From DASXMT01 sp963781305 (GTDB taxonomy: Bacteria > Actinomycetota > Acidimicrobiia > Acidimicrobiales > RAAP-2), in NCBI GenBank assembly GCA_963781305.1, contig CAWAFL010000001.1:1-64000 (forward strand): 64,000 nucleotides of DNA, given 5' to 3'. Below, piece by piece: positions 18,049 through 28,000 of the stretch. The position numbers and the translations under genes are program-made. Under the pieces are notes generated by a model, which did not search any database, was not told where the DNA came from, and saw nothing but the letters and a program-made list of their open reading frames with translations. Every line of letters begins with the position of its first letter. The first letter of the stretch is position 1.

Positions 18049-18927
18049 TCAGTGGCCAGCCGCTGCTGTCGCCGGTCTCGCGGCGAGCGCGTTCGACCGG
18101 AGCGGGGCCGGGCTACGCCGCATGAGCGCGACGATCGCGAAGGCGGCTCCGGCCGCCGCGACATAGGCCGACGGGCGGAACGCCATGTCCGGGTCGACGT
18201 TGGCCTGCAGGACCTCCCAGAACGGGATGTGGCGCACGAGAGCGTACCAGGCCGCCTCAACCAGCGCCGTTAACGGGACGGAAACGATCGCCGCGCCGAG
18301 CGCCGCTCCCCAGGCCGAAAGGCCGCGCTTCGCTAGCGCCCTGTACAGCATCAGGATTGCGAAGAAGCCGAACATCATCACCGGCTCGGAGACGTCCGCC
18401 TTCGCCTGGATCATGAAATGCAGCAGGGCGACCGCGGCCAGCCCATAGACGATGGAATGGAGCCGTCGCCACCTTTTGGCCCCGAGCCGCCGGATCATGC
18501 CGTCGGTCGAGGTCGCGGTCAGCGCGGCGAGGCCGAGCCAGGCGACGAAGCCGATCGTCAGATAGAAGCGCAGCGCGATCTCCGAGGCGACGTGGCCAAG
18601 GGCGAAGTGCTGGTCGACGACATAGAGCGAGAGATGGGCCGTCACATAGGCGAAGGCTGCAACCCCGAGCATCCGGCGGACGGCGATCAGCTTTGGCAGG
18701 CGCGCGCCGCGCATGAGCGGCGTCACCAGGAGCGTGAGCGTCAGGAACCGGATCGCCCAGAGTCCGGTGCGGTGAATCATCTCGGTCACGACCTTGGGCT
18801 CGAGCGCGCCGCTCGCCGCCAGATAGGCGATCCATGCCGCGGGGAGGAAGAGGCCGGCAAAGACGACCGCCTTCAGCGGCGAAAACCGGCCGTTGCGCTC
18901 GTTCCACGGCGCTTTTATCTGAACCAT
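18049..18927 (-). CDS. msrQ: MsrQ-like haem-binding membrane subunit of periplasmic methionine sulfoxide reductase
   Basis: 292 residues with about six helices of the ferric-reductase-like membrane domain: HRTGLWAIRFLTLTLLVTPL, RRMLGVAAFAYVTAHLSLYV, GFVAWLGLAALTATSTDGMI and RRLHSIVYGLAAVALLHFMI supply the His residues for b haem. MsrQ passes quinol electrons to MsrP, which repairs oxidised Met in the periplasm. The C-terminal ~90 residues form extra helices beyond the usual ~200-residue MsrQ. No msrP gene is next to it in this window. ATG 18927 chosen at MVQIKAPWNERNG. Confidence 0.85.
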   Translation of the reverse strand: MVQIKAPWNERNGRFSPLKAVVFAGLFLPAAWIAYLAASGALEPKVVTEMIHRTGLWAIRFLTLTLLVTPLMRGARLPKLIAVRRMLGVAAFAYVTAHLSLYVVDQHFALGHVASEIALRFYLTIGFVAWLGLAALTATSTDGMIRRLGAKRWRRLHSIVYGLAAVALLHFMIQAKADVSEPVMMFGFFAILMLYRALAKRGLSAWGAALGAAIVSVPLTALVEAAWYALVRHIPFWEVLQANVDPDMAFRPSAYVAAAGAAFAIVALMRRSPAPLRSNALAARPATAAAGH

Positions 18928-19118
18928 GACGGCAAGCCCTGGGTCTGACTGTTCGAACTCAAACAGCTGTACGGACGCTCGGGCCGATTGTTTCACTGGC
19001 GCCTGGTTTGGTGGCCCGGCAAGCGAGCGCCAGGCGCTGGCGGAAGCTGGGGTGCGAACTTATACTTCCGCCGGCGCGCCTGGAAGGACTGCGGGAGCGT
19101 CCGCCGGAGGGGGGCGAC

Positions 19119-19695
19119 GTGGATATTGTTAAACGCGCGAAGGCCATGGTCCTGTCGCCCGCCTCAGAGTGGCGGGCGATCGAGCCCGAGTTCGGGCGAT
19201 GCGGCCTACCTGTTCGCCAACTATGTCGCGATCCTCGCGGCGATCCCGCCGGCCTGCGAATTCCTGCGGCGGCTTCTGTTCGGCTGGCGCGGACCGCGGC
19301 TGGAAGGGCGTCACATATATCACGGCGGCTTCTTTACCGGACTTTTCAGCGCCTTCATCCACTATCTCGTCGCCTTCGCTGTCGTTTACGCCATGGCGGC
19401 CATCATCGACGGGCTGGCGCCGACCTTTTCCGCGCCGAGGGATCGCGAGAGCGCGATGAAGCTCGCCGTCTATTCGATGACCCCGGTCTGGCTTGCCGGG
19501 GTGGCGGCGCTGATTCCCGGCCTCGGCATCATCCGCCTCATCGCGCTCCTCTACGGCGTCTACGTCTTCTGGCTCGGGCTGCCGATCCTGATGAAGCCGC
19601 CCGCCGACAAGACCGGCCCCTATGCGATTGCGGCGGTCGTCTGCGGGATCGTGCTGTGGATCGTCGTCGCGGCCATCGTCGGACCGGTCGTTTAG
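19119..19695 (+). CDS. Yip1-domain membrane protein (one frameshift)
   Basis: 191 residues once corrected. The N-terminus MDIVKRAKAMVLSPASEWRA is typical of bacterial Yip1/YIF1-domain proteins. Four or five helices follow (AYLFANYVAILAAIPPACEF, YLVAFAVVYAMAAIIDGLA, VWLAGVAALIPGLGIIRLIA, AIAAVVCGIVLWIVVAAIVG). The frame slips at about 19197, where an extra C in TTCGGGCGATGC separates EPEF-G from DAAYLF. The GTG start has GGAGG 8 bases upstream. Function unknown; such proteins sit in the inner membrane. Confidence 0.85.
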
Positions 19696-19922
19696 GACGG
19701 GCAGCAGTTTGCCACGGGGCAAGCCGCGAACGGCAGCGCGCGACAGACCTGCCATGGGGCCAGCATTGGCCGGCATGCAATGCGCATCATGTCCCCCGTG
19801 ATCGCGCTTGCAATCGCAAAATCAATTCGGAACTGAGGCTTAGCATGGGAACCGAATGTAAAAGTTCACTGCGGGGTCGGTCGGCGCGACCCTTGGCGCC
19901 AATTCGCTGTTACCGTCCCGCG

Positions 19923-19942
19923 CAGGGAAAATGTTTTCCCTG
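19923..19942. repeat. Palindrome CAGGGAAAATGTTTTCCCTG
   Basis: Nine-base perfect arms around a TG centre, preceded by CG. An almost identical element lies at 40718-40737. Could be a dispersed palindromic repeat or a protein-binding site. Confidence 0.75.
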
Positions 19943-20015
19943 CTCCTCGTTTAGACCGTTATTGCGCCCGTAACGAGAATTTCGTTCGCGTTTGGGTCGA
20001 GAACTGCAGGGATAT

Positions 20016-20065
20016 CAAGGGCAAAGCCCTTGGCTAGGTAGAGTTGGGGCCGCTCAAAGCGGCCC
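20016..20065. terminator. Two adjacent hairpins between convergent genes
   Basis: CAAGGGC-AAA-GCCCTTG (20016-20032) and GGGCCGCT-CAA-AGCGGCCC (20047-20065) are perfect stems of 7 and 8 base pairs with three-base loops. No T-run follows, so Rho-independent termination is uncertain. The position between convergent operons fits a bidirectional terminator or transcript-stabilising element. Confidence 0.4.
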
Positions 20066-20178
20066 ATAGCCGGCGCCCCGGGCCCCGCAACCCATGAATA
20101 ATAGATACTCCAGCGCGCACCTCATTATCGCATCAGAGCCGCCCCACCCTTGATGAAAATCGGACTCCGAGCGGAACC

Positions 20179-20290
20179 AATGGGCGCGCTCCCGAGCGCT
20201 GCTCTCCACCCCGAGAGCGACCCGCGGGCGCGCATACCGCCGGAAATGTCAAACTCTTACTGCCTCCCCGGCAAAGCCGGGGGGAACTCT
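20179..20290. repeat. Dispersed repeat, copy 1 (CCCCGGC-AAA-GCCGGGG hairpin end)
   Basis: AATGGGCGCGCTCCCGAG at one end, then GCGGGCGCGCATACCGCC, GGAAATGTCAAACTCTTACT and a 7-bp hairpin (20266-20282). The same order of blocks occurs inverted at 43310-43424, with a divergent middle. Probably the end of a former mobile element or a non-autonomous derivative. Confidence 0.7.
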
Positions 20291-20335
20291 CAACGTATTA
20301 GCACGACAGTCAAATGAGCGATTCATCGACGCCGC

Positions 20336-21289
20336 TCACCGCACCCTCTTCTCCCCTCCTGCTGCCGTTATCACCGCCACAATGATGAGCCCGGTCGCCA
20401 CGAGCCGCACGCCCGCGCTGACGCCGAAGGTGTTCAGCATCGTCAAGAGCAGCACGAGGAACAGCGCCCCGCCCCAGACGCCGGGGAGGTTGGCCTTGCC
20501 GCCGGCAACCGACGTGCCGCCGATGACGACGACGGCGATCGAGGCCAGCAGATATTCGTTGCCGATATCGACATTGGCGCCGCGGAAATAGCCGGCGAGC
20601 AGCGCCCCGTTGAGGCCGCCGAGCGCGCCGCAAAGGACATAGGTCACAAAACGCACTGGCTCGACCCGGATGCCGGCCAAGCCGCGCCGCCCGGATGTTC
20701 TGCCCGATCGCCAGCACCGAGCGGCCGCAGATCGTCCGCTGCAGCGCGACATTCGCGCCGACCGTAAACAAGACGGTGAGGACGGCCAGCAACGGCACGC
20801 CGGCGAACTGCGATGTTGGTGAAATCGGCGAAGCCCGGCGGCGGCTTGATCTGCAGGCCGCGGCCGTAAGCAGATGTCGACCGACTGGATGATGAAGCTC
20901 GCCGACAGCGTCGCGATGATCGGGGGAATGCTGAGCGCCCAGATCAGCAGATAGTTGGCGACGCCGACGGCGACGCCGCAGCCGAGCGCCGCCACGAGGC
21001 CGACCGCGACCCAGCTGTCGTCGCCGCCCATCATCTTCATGGCGACGGCGCTCGCCAGGCCGATGTTGGCCGGCAGCGAGAGATCGACATTGCCGGGCCC
21101 GAGCGTGATGACGAACATCTGCCCAATGCCGACGATGACGGTGAAGACGGCGAGCGACAGCGCCGCCGTCAGCATGCCGCCCGCGCCGTAGCCGCCGGTG
21201 AACGCGATGGCCGCGAGCCAGACGAGGCCCGCGCCGACAAAGGACCAGATCCACGGCCGCGCCAGCAGCGATCTGGCGGCGGTCGTCAT
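20336..21289 (-). CDS. Ribose-type ABC transporter permease 2 (frameshifted)
   Basis: About 317 residues of the BPD_transp_2 (RbsC-like) family. Helices include WIWSFVGAGLVWLAAIAF, FVITLGPGNVDLSLPANIGL (the family's 'G.VDLS' motif) and SIAVVVIGGTSVAGGKANLP, with the C-terminal VRLVATGLIIVAVITAAGGE. Frame changes fall near 20868 and 20690. Start ATG 21289 overlaps the stop of permease 1 (ATGA). Last gene of the operon. Sugar specificity cannot be read. Confidence 0.87.
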   Translation of the reverse strand: MTTAARSLLARPWIWSFVGAGLVWLAAIAFTGGYGAGGMLTAALSLAVFTVIVGIGQMFVITLGPGNVDLSLPANIGLASAVAMKMMGGDDSWVAVGLVAALGCGVAVGVANYLLIWALSIPPIIATLSASFIIQSVDICLRPRPADQAAAGLRRFHQHRSSPACRCWPSSPSCLRSARMSRCSGRSAAARCWRSGRTSGRRGLAGIRVEPVRFVTYVLCGALGGLNGALLAGYFRGANVDIGNEYLLASIAVVVIGGTSVAGGKANLPGVWGGALFLVLLLTMLNTFGVSAGVRLVATGLIIVAVITAAGGEKRVR

Positions 21290-22263
21290 CGCTCGGCGCC
21301 GTTGCGGCTGATCAGCACGCGCGCGGCGAGCACGATGATCAGGATCGCGCCGTTGGCGCCGACCTGCCAGTCCGGCGGGATGCGCATGAAGGTCAAGAGC
21401 GGCGAGGCCGCCAGCGCCAGGGTCAGCGCGCCGATCACCGCGCCGATCGGCGACACCGTCCCGCCGACGAATTCGCCGCCGCCGAGGATGACGCCGGCAA
21501 TCGACAGCAGCGTATAGCCGTTGCCGATATTGGCGTCGGCCGAGGTGGTGATGCCGACAAGCGCCATGCCCGACAGCACGCCGAAAAGGCCGGCGAGCGC
21601 GAACAGCGCCGCTTTCGCCTTGAGCAGCGACCAGCCGGCGCGCGCGATCGCCACGGCATTGCCGCCGGAGCCGCGCAGGATCGCGCCATAGGAGGTGCGC
21701 ATGAGGCCGAACCAGCCGACGGCGGCGATCAGCGCGGCGGCGACGATCGGGAAAGGGAATGAACGGCGGCTTGACCCCCATGACCGTCTGAAGCCAGACG
21801 GGCGCCGTGCCGCCGGGCTTCGGCAGCAGCAGGATCGCCAGACCCTGCCAGACGAAGCTCATGCCCAGCGTCACCACGATCGAGGGCAGGTTGCGGAGAT
21901 AGATCAGCGCGCCCGAGCGCCGGCGTAGAGCGCGACGCAGCCGGCGAGCGAGAGGACGCCGAGCCAGGGCTCGTCCCGCAGCCAGGTCGCCGAGACGCAG
22001 CAGACGAAGCCGACAAACGGGCCGATCGAAAGGTCGAGATCGTTGCCGGCGATGACGAACATCTGCGCCAGCGTCGCGAGCGCGATCGGGATCGCCAGGT
22101 TGAGCATCAGCGTGAAGCCGAAATAGCTGATGGCGCGCGGATTGAGCCAGGCGATGGCGGCGACGACCAGCGCCAGCGACAGGGCCGGCAACGCGGCGCG
22201 AAGCCATCGGCGCAGCTCTGCGCCGCCCGCGCCCGCAACGGCCGGGGCGACCGTCACGCTCAT
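21286..22263 (-). CDS. Ribose-type ABC transporter permease 1 (frameshifted)
   Basis: About 325 residues. Starts MSVTVAPAVAGAGG, one base after the ATPase stop. Contains AQMFVIAGNDLDLSIGPFVG (the 'ND.DLSIG' signature of RbsC-like permeases), LPSIVVTLGMSFVWQGLAIL and IGNGYTLLSIAGVILGGGEF. Two indels (about 21915 and 21755) split it. The two different permeases suggest a heterodimeric channel. Confidence 0.87.
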
Positions 22264-22264
22264 C

Positions 22265-23745
22265 TCAGACGGCCTCCGCGAAGGACGAATGGATGACGCG
22301 CTCCTCGCTGAGTTCGTCGCGCGCCAGATCGGCGACGATCGCGCCATTGCGGAAAACATAGACGTGGTCGCAATGCTTCAATTCCTCGGTCTCGGTCGTG
22401 TACCAGAGGAAGGTGCGGCCCGCGCTTCGCCTCGGCCCGGATGAGGTCGTAGACCTCCAGCTTGGTGCCGATAGTCGACGCCGCGCATCGGATCGTCCAT
22501 CAGCATGACGCGCGCGTCGGAGGCGAGCGCGCGGGCGAACAGCGCCTTCTGCTGATTGCCGCCCGAGAGCGACAGGATGTTGTTGTCGCACGTCGGGCGT
22601 GCGGATGCTGATCCGCTCGCGCCAGGACTCGGCAAGCCGCCGTTCGAGGCGCGGCGAAACGAAGGGGCCGTGCGCGCAGGCCTGTCAGCGAGCGAACGCC
22701 GATGTTCTCGGCGATCGACCATTGCGGAAAGACGCCGTCCGTCTGCCGGTCGCCGGCGACGAGCGCCACCGGGCCGTCGACCGTCTGGCCGGGCCGCGGC
22801 CGCGAGGCGGCGGCGAAGACGGCGAGCAGAAGATCCGTCTGGCCATGACCGGCGAGGCCGGCGAGGCCGACGATCTCGCCCTCGCGCGCCACGAGGTCGC
22901 GCTGATCCGTCTGCCGGCCGGGCCTGAGCGCGGACCCGCAACCGGCGCTTCGTTGGCTTCGCCAGCTGCTGCGGCCTGTTCGGCTTGCGGCGCGCTCTCG
23001 ACGCCGCCCATGGCGGCGACCAGCTTGTCGCGGTCGAAGTCTGCTCGCCTGATCCGTGGCGACGACCTTGCCGTCCCGCATCACGACGATGCGGTCGCAG
23101 GTCTCCAGCACTTCGCCGAGAAGATGGGAGATGAGTACGAAGCTCGATCGCCCGCTGCGACCGCGCGGCGCACATAGGCGAGCAGTTGCCCGGCAGTGTG
23201 GGCGTCGAGCGAGGAGGTCGGCTCGTCGAGAATGACGAGGCGCGCGGGCGCCTCTGGACCGTAAAGGCGCGCGCGACTTCGACCATCTGTCGGCGGCCGA
23301 TCGACAGGTCCTGCACGCAGATCGCCGGGCGCGATGCCGTGGCCGGGAAAAATCTCGTCGAGCTTTTCGCCGATCAGCCGTCCTGCCCGCTTCCGCCAGC
23401 CAAATCCGCGGATCGACGGATGAAAGACGCGGGCATTCTCCGCCACCGTCAGGTTCGGGCAGAGCGAGAGCTCCTGGAAGACGCAGCGCATGCCGAGCGC
23501 TCTGGCGCGCGCAGCCGAATAGGCGCGCTGCTCTTCGCCGGCGATCGCGAGGCGCCCGCGATCGGGCGCGACGCCGCCGTTCAGTACATGCATCAGCGTC
23601 GACTTGCCGGCGCCGTTGTGGCCGACGAGGCCGACGCATTCGCCCTGCAAAGACCGAAAAGTCGACGCCGTCCAAGCGCGCGGACGGCGCCGAAGTGACT
23701 TTTCGACGCCGGCGAAATCGACAAGAAGGCGCCGGCGTCCGCCAT
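22265..23745 (-). CDS. Sugar ABC transporter ATPase with two ABC domains (frameshifted)
   Basis: About 490 residues, as in RbsA/XylG. The first domain shows Walker A GLVGHNGAGKSTLMHVLNGG and the Q-loop RCVFQELSLCPNLTVAENAR. The second has LSGGNQQKALFARALASDAR followed by VMLMDDPMRGVD, and the degenerate signature typical of the C-terminal half. Start ATG 23745 (MADAGAFLSISPASKSHFGA). At least six single-base slips (for example near 23690, 23645, 23290, 22930, 22590 and 22430) break it. The stop lies directly before permease 1. Confidence 0.85.
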
Positions 23746-23789
23746 GGTCCTAATCCTTGCTCAAGCGCAGGCAGCGATCCCGCTTCGCG

Positions 23790-24816
23790 CTACTTCATGT
23801 TGGCTTTGATCGCCGCGATCGCGTCCGCCTGGGTGTATTCCTGGCTGGCGACGCCGCCTTTCGGGATGGTTCGGCAGCGCCGCCTCGAAATTGTTCTGGG
23901 TGAAGGCAAGATAGGGCACCAGCAGGTCGTGCGGAATGTTCTTGTTGCCGTCCAGCACCTGCTGCGCCACCCAGAAGGCGAGCGTCGAAATGCCGGGCGC
24001 GATCGAAGCCGACCAGGTGACATAGCCGTCCTTCGTCCTTCTGCTCCTTCCACCACTGCAATTCGTCCTGGCGGTTGCCCATGATGATGGTCGGACGCGG
24101 CTTGCCGGCGGCGGCGAAGGCCTGCGCGGCGCCATAGCCGTCGCCGCCCTGGTCGACGACGCCGACGATCGGCGGCAGCGACGGCAGCACCGTCGCGACC
24201 GCCTTTTGCGCGGTCGTCTGGTCCCAGTCGCCGGTCGACGGACGAGACGATCTTGAAGTCGGGGTGCGCCTTCACGCCCTCGAGGATGCCGGCATGGATC
24301 GCGTCATCGATCGAGGTGCCGGCGAGGCCACGGATTTCAAGCAGGTTGCCGCCCTTGGGCTGGAACTTGGCCATGTGCTCGACTTCCTCCTTGCCCATCG
24401 TCCTTGAAGTCGACGACGACGCGGTAGGCGCAGGGCGCGGTGACGATGCCGTCGAACGAGACGACGACGATGCCGGCGTCGCAGGCTTGCTTGATCGCGC
24501 CGTTCAGCGCGTCTGGCGAGGCGGCGTTGATGACGATGGCGTTATAGCCCTGCAGGATCAGGTTCTGGATCTGGGCGGCCTGGGTGGGCACTTCCTTGTC
24601 GGCGGTGGTGAAAATGTCCGCGGCGGCGACGACGTGGTCGGCGACAGCCTTCTTGGTGACGATGTCGTAGCTCTTCAGCATCGCCTGGCGCCAGGAATTG
24701 CCGGCGTAGTTGTTGGAGAAGGCGATCTTCATTGTGCTCGTGTCCGCGAGCGCGGGCGCGGCGAACAGGGCGCCGGCGGCGGCGCAGAGCGCCAACGTCG
24801 AAACAGTGCGGTTCAT
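23790..24816 (-). CDS. Ribose-type periplasmic sugar-binding protein (frameshifted)
   Basis: About 342 residues. Signal peptide MNRTVSTLALCAAAGALFAA with cleavage after ALA, then the type I binding-protein fold: MKIAFSNNYAGNSWRQAMLK, AAQIQNLILQGYNAIVINAA and SPDALNGAIKQACDAGIVVV. The end reads QEYTQADAIAAIKANMK. Slips near 24402, 24240, 24030 and 23870. First gene of a binding protein-ATPase-permease-permease operon. Captures a sugar or sugar alcohol in the periplasm; the exact ligand is unknown. Confidence 0.88.
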
Positions 24817-24880
24817 CGATGTTCCTCCCAGGGATTCAGCCGCGCGGCGAACCGTTGCGGGCTCCGATCCATTATGATTG

Positions 24881-24927
24881 ACGTCCCGCCAGGACGTGAC
24901 GGCTTAGCGCGGGCGCTGACATGTCAG
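24881..24927 (-). promoter_or_regulatory. Candidate operators upstream of the sugar ABC operon
   Basis: Two inverted repeats lie 65-110 bases before the binding-protein start: ACGTCC-CGCCA-GGACGT (24881-24897) and the perfect 12-mer CTGACATGTCAG (24916-24927). Either could bind a LacI-, GntR- or DeoR-type sugar regulator. No regulator gene is adjacent. Confidence 0.4.
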
Positions 24928-25039
24928 AGCTAGCATTGCGGCAAATTTCAAGTCAATCCGGGTCCAGTTTGGCCCGGCCTACGCCGACTACCCCCAGCGC
25001 GTCCCGGCGCTCGTCGCGCTCCTGCGCTGACCGCCCGCT

Positions 25040-28000
25040 CTAACGCAACTGGCGCGCCAGGATCTCGGTCAGCGCTTCGAGCTGATAGGGCTTCGGCAGC
25101 ACTGGGATTCCCTCGCCCTCGGCCTCGCGCAGGCCCTCGGCGTAGCCGGTCGTCAGCACGACCGGCAGGCGCGGATTGCGTCGCCTGATCTCCCGCATGA
25201 GCTCGATGCCGTTCATGCCGCCGGGCATTCTGACGTCGGAAAAGACGATATCGATGCGGCGTCCGTTCTTCAGGGCGCCGAGCGCGGCTTCCGCCGAGCC
25301 GACCTGGGTGACGTCGAAACCGAGGCTCGTCAGCATCTCCTGCGAGAGAGCGGCGACCTCGCGATCGTCCTCGACCAGGAGGACGTGGCCTTTCTTTTCG
25401 ACCCCGGCCGAGGCGGACGCCTCGGCTGCGGGTTCGTCGGCCGCCGGAACCAGCGCCTCGCTCGAGCGTGGGAACCTCATCCGCACGGTGGTTCCCGAGC
25501 CGGGTTTGCTCTCAATCGCGAGCGAGCCGCCCGAGTTGGTGATAAAGGCGTAGACCTGCGCCAGTCCGAGGCCCGAGCCCTTGCCGACGTCCTTGGTGGT
25601 GAAGAACGGCTCGCAGGCGCGGGCGATCACCTCCTCGGACATGCCGACCCCGCAGTCGCCGACGCAGAGTTCGACGATGTCGCGGCTGGTCGCCCCCTCG
25701 GCGTCGGTCGTGTTGCTGGCGTCGATCATGATGACGCCGCCGGAAGGCATGGCGTCGCGCGCATTGACGCAGAGGTTCAGGACCGCAAGCTCGAGCTCGC
25801 CCGGATCCGCCTCAACCGTCCAGAGATCGTCTGGAAAGTTCATCATCACCTGAGCCTCGCCGCCGAGACTGCGCTCGATCAGTTCGCGCATGGCGGTGAC
25901 CTGCGCCGTCAGGTTGATCGGCTCGGTCGCGAGCGGCTGCCGGCGCGAGAAGGCGAGCAACTGCCGGGTCAGGCTGACGCCGCGCTCCACGGCTCTGCTC
26001 ATCCCGGCCAGCACCCGCTCGCGCTTCTCGTCGTCCAGCGGCCTCCCGATCAGCCGAAGTCCTCCCGAGATCGCCATCAGCAGATTGTTGAAGTCGTGCG
26101 CGACGCCGCCGGTCAATTGTCCGATCGCCTCCATCTTCTGGGCGTTTCTCAGCGCCCGTTCCGCATCGCGGAGGCGGGCCTCGTTCCGCATCCGCTCAGA
26201 CACGTCGTCGACGAACTGGTAGGCGCCGATCGTCTTCCCGTTGGCGTCGCGCAGGATGTTGAACTTCATCTCGTAGAAACGCCGGTCGCCCGCCGGATCG
26301 CCGAACTCCAGCACTTCCGTGAACTCCTCGCCGGCAAGCGCCCGGCTCCAGACCCGCTTGATCGCGGCCTGGTGCTCCGGCTGGTCGGCCAGGAGATCGA
26401 GCAGGCTGTCGCCGACATGCGGCCGCACGCCGAAAACCCGTTCGAACTCCTGAGCCGACGCCCTGTTGATGGCGAGCAGGCGATAGTCGAGATCGGCGAC
26501 CTGGACGAAGGCGTCCGTCCCCTCGACGAGGTCGGCCAGAATGTTGCGTTCGGCAACTGCCGCCGCGACGCGGTGCTCGAGGTTCTCGTTCAGTTCGCGC
26601 AGCCGCTCCTCGGACGTCTTGCGCGCGGTGATGTCGATCGCCGTCCCGATCACGCGGACGCAGCGACCCTCGTCGTCGAACACTCCCCTGCCCTTCGCCG
26701 CCACCCACCGCTCGATCCCATCCTCCTTGCCGATCGTGCGGTATTCGACGTCGTAGAGGGCGCGGGTCGCCGGATCGGCGGCCGCCGCATATTCGGCGCT
26801 GACGAAATCGCGATCGGCGGGGTGAAGGCCGGCGTAGAAGTCGTCCATCGACACCGGAACGTCCGGCGAGACGCCGAACATGGCCTTCACTCGCGGCGGC
26901 CAGTAAAGAGCGCCGGTCGCGCCGTCGACGTCCCAGAAACCCACGTCGGCGGCCTCGGTCGCGAGACGCAGCTGTTCCTCGCTGTGCTTCAGCGCGGCTT
27001 CGGTCTGCAGGCGATCGATCAGGTCCGCCGCCTGCCGCGAGAGCACGTCGAAGTAGCGAAACTCGCGGTCGGACGGCCGATGGGGCGCCCGCCAGTAGGT
27101 CGACATCATGCCGAGCAGCCGGCCGGACCGCGAGCGCAAGGGGGTCGCCTGGGCCGCTCGAATGCCGCAGCGCCGGTAGACGGCGAGCGATTCCGTTCCG
27201 GCCATGACATCGGAGGTTTCGACATCCTCGACAACCGCCCGCTTTTGCGTCCCCAGCGCCTGGCCGGCGACGCCGCGGAAATCGCCGCTCATGACCGACC
27301 AGCGCCGCGCCAGATCGGCGGGAAAGTTTCTGAAGGCGCGGGTTCTCAGCTCCTGCCGCTCCGGATCGAAGTCCTGGATGGAGGCGGCGTCGGCTTTCAT
27401 CAGCGCCATCGCCGCATCGAGCATGTGGTCGTAGAGCGCCTCAGGCTGCTGCTCCCGGATAAGGCGCGTGCTGATCGCCTCGAGCGCGCGGGCGTCGGAG
27501 AGCTCCTGCGCCAGCCGCCGCTCGCTGTCGCGCAAGGCCTGTTCGACCGCCTTGCGTTCGGTCACGTCGACCGCCGTCCCCGCCATCCTGATCGCCCGAG
27601 CCGGCGCGCCGGCGAAAACGACTTGTCCGGTGACCGCGAGCCAGCGAATGGAGGCGTCCGGCAGGACGACGCGAACGTCCGCCCGAAGTTCGCCGGAACC
27701 CTTCGGATCGCAGGCCCGCCCGACAGCGCCGGCGTAGCGATCCCGATCGTCGGCATGCAGCAGCTTCGCCAACGCGGCGCTCAGCGACAGTCGTCCGTCC
27801 GGGGGCAGGCCAAAGAGCGCGAGCATCCGTTCATCCGCCTCGGCAATGTCGTCTTCGACATGCCATATGAAGGTCCCCATCCCGGTCGCGGCGATCGCCT
27901 GGCGCAGGCGTTCATCGTTCATCCGCTGCGCGACCCCGGCGCGAACCGCCTCGGCGCGATCCTGCGGGACGACGACTGCGTCTGCGTCCAGGGCGCAGCA

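Larger units (their letters stand above)
19696..20335. other. 640-bp repeat-rich intergenic region
   Basis: No gene supported. It contains a 20-base palindrome (19923-19942), two strong neighbouring hairpins (20016-20065) and a dispersed repeat (20179-20290), listed separately. It separates the Yip1 gene from the 3' end of the sugar ABC operon (convergent), so the hairpins could act as terminators for either. Confidence 0.7.
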
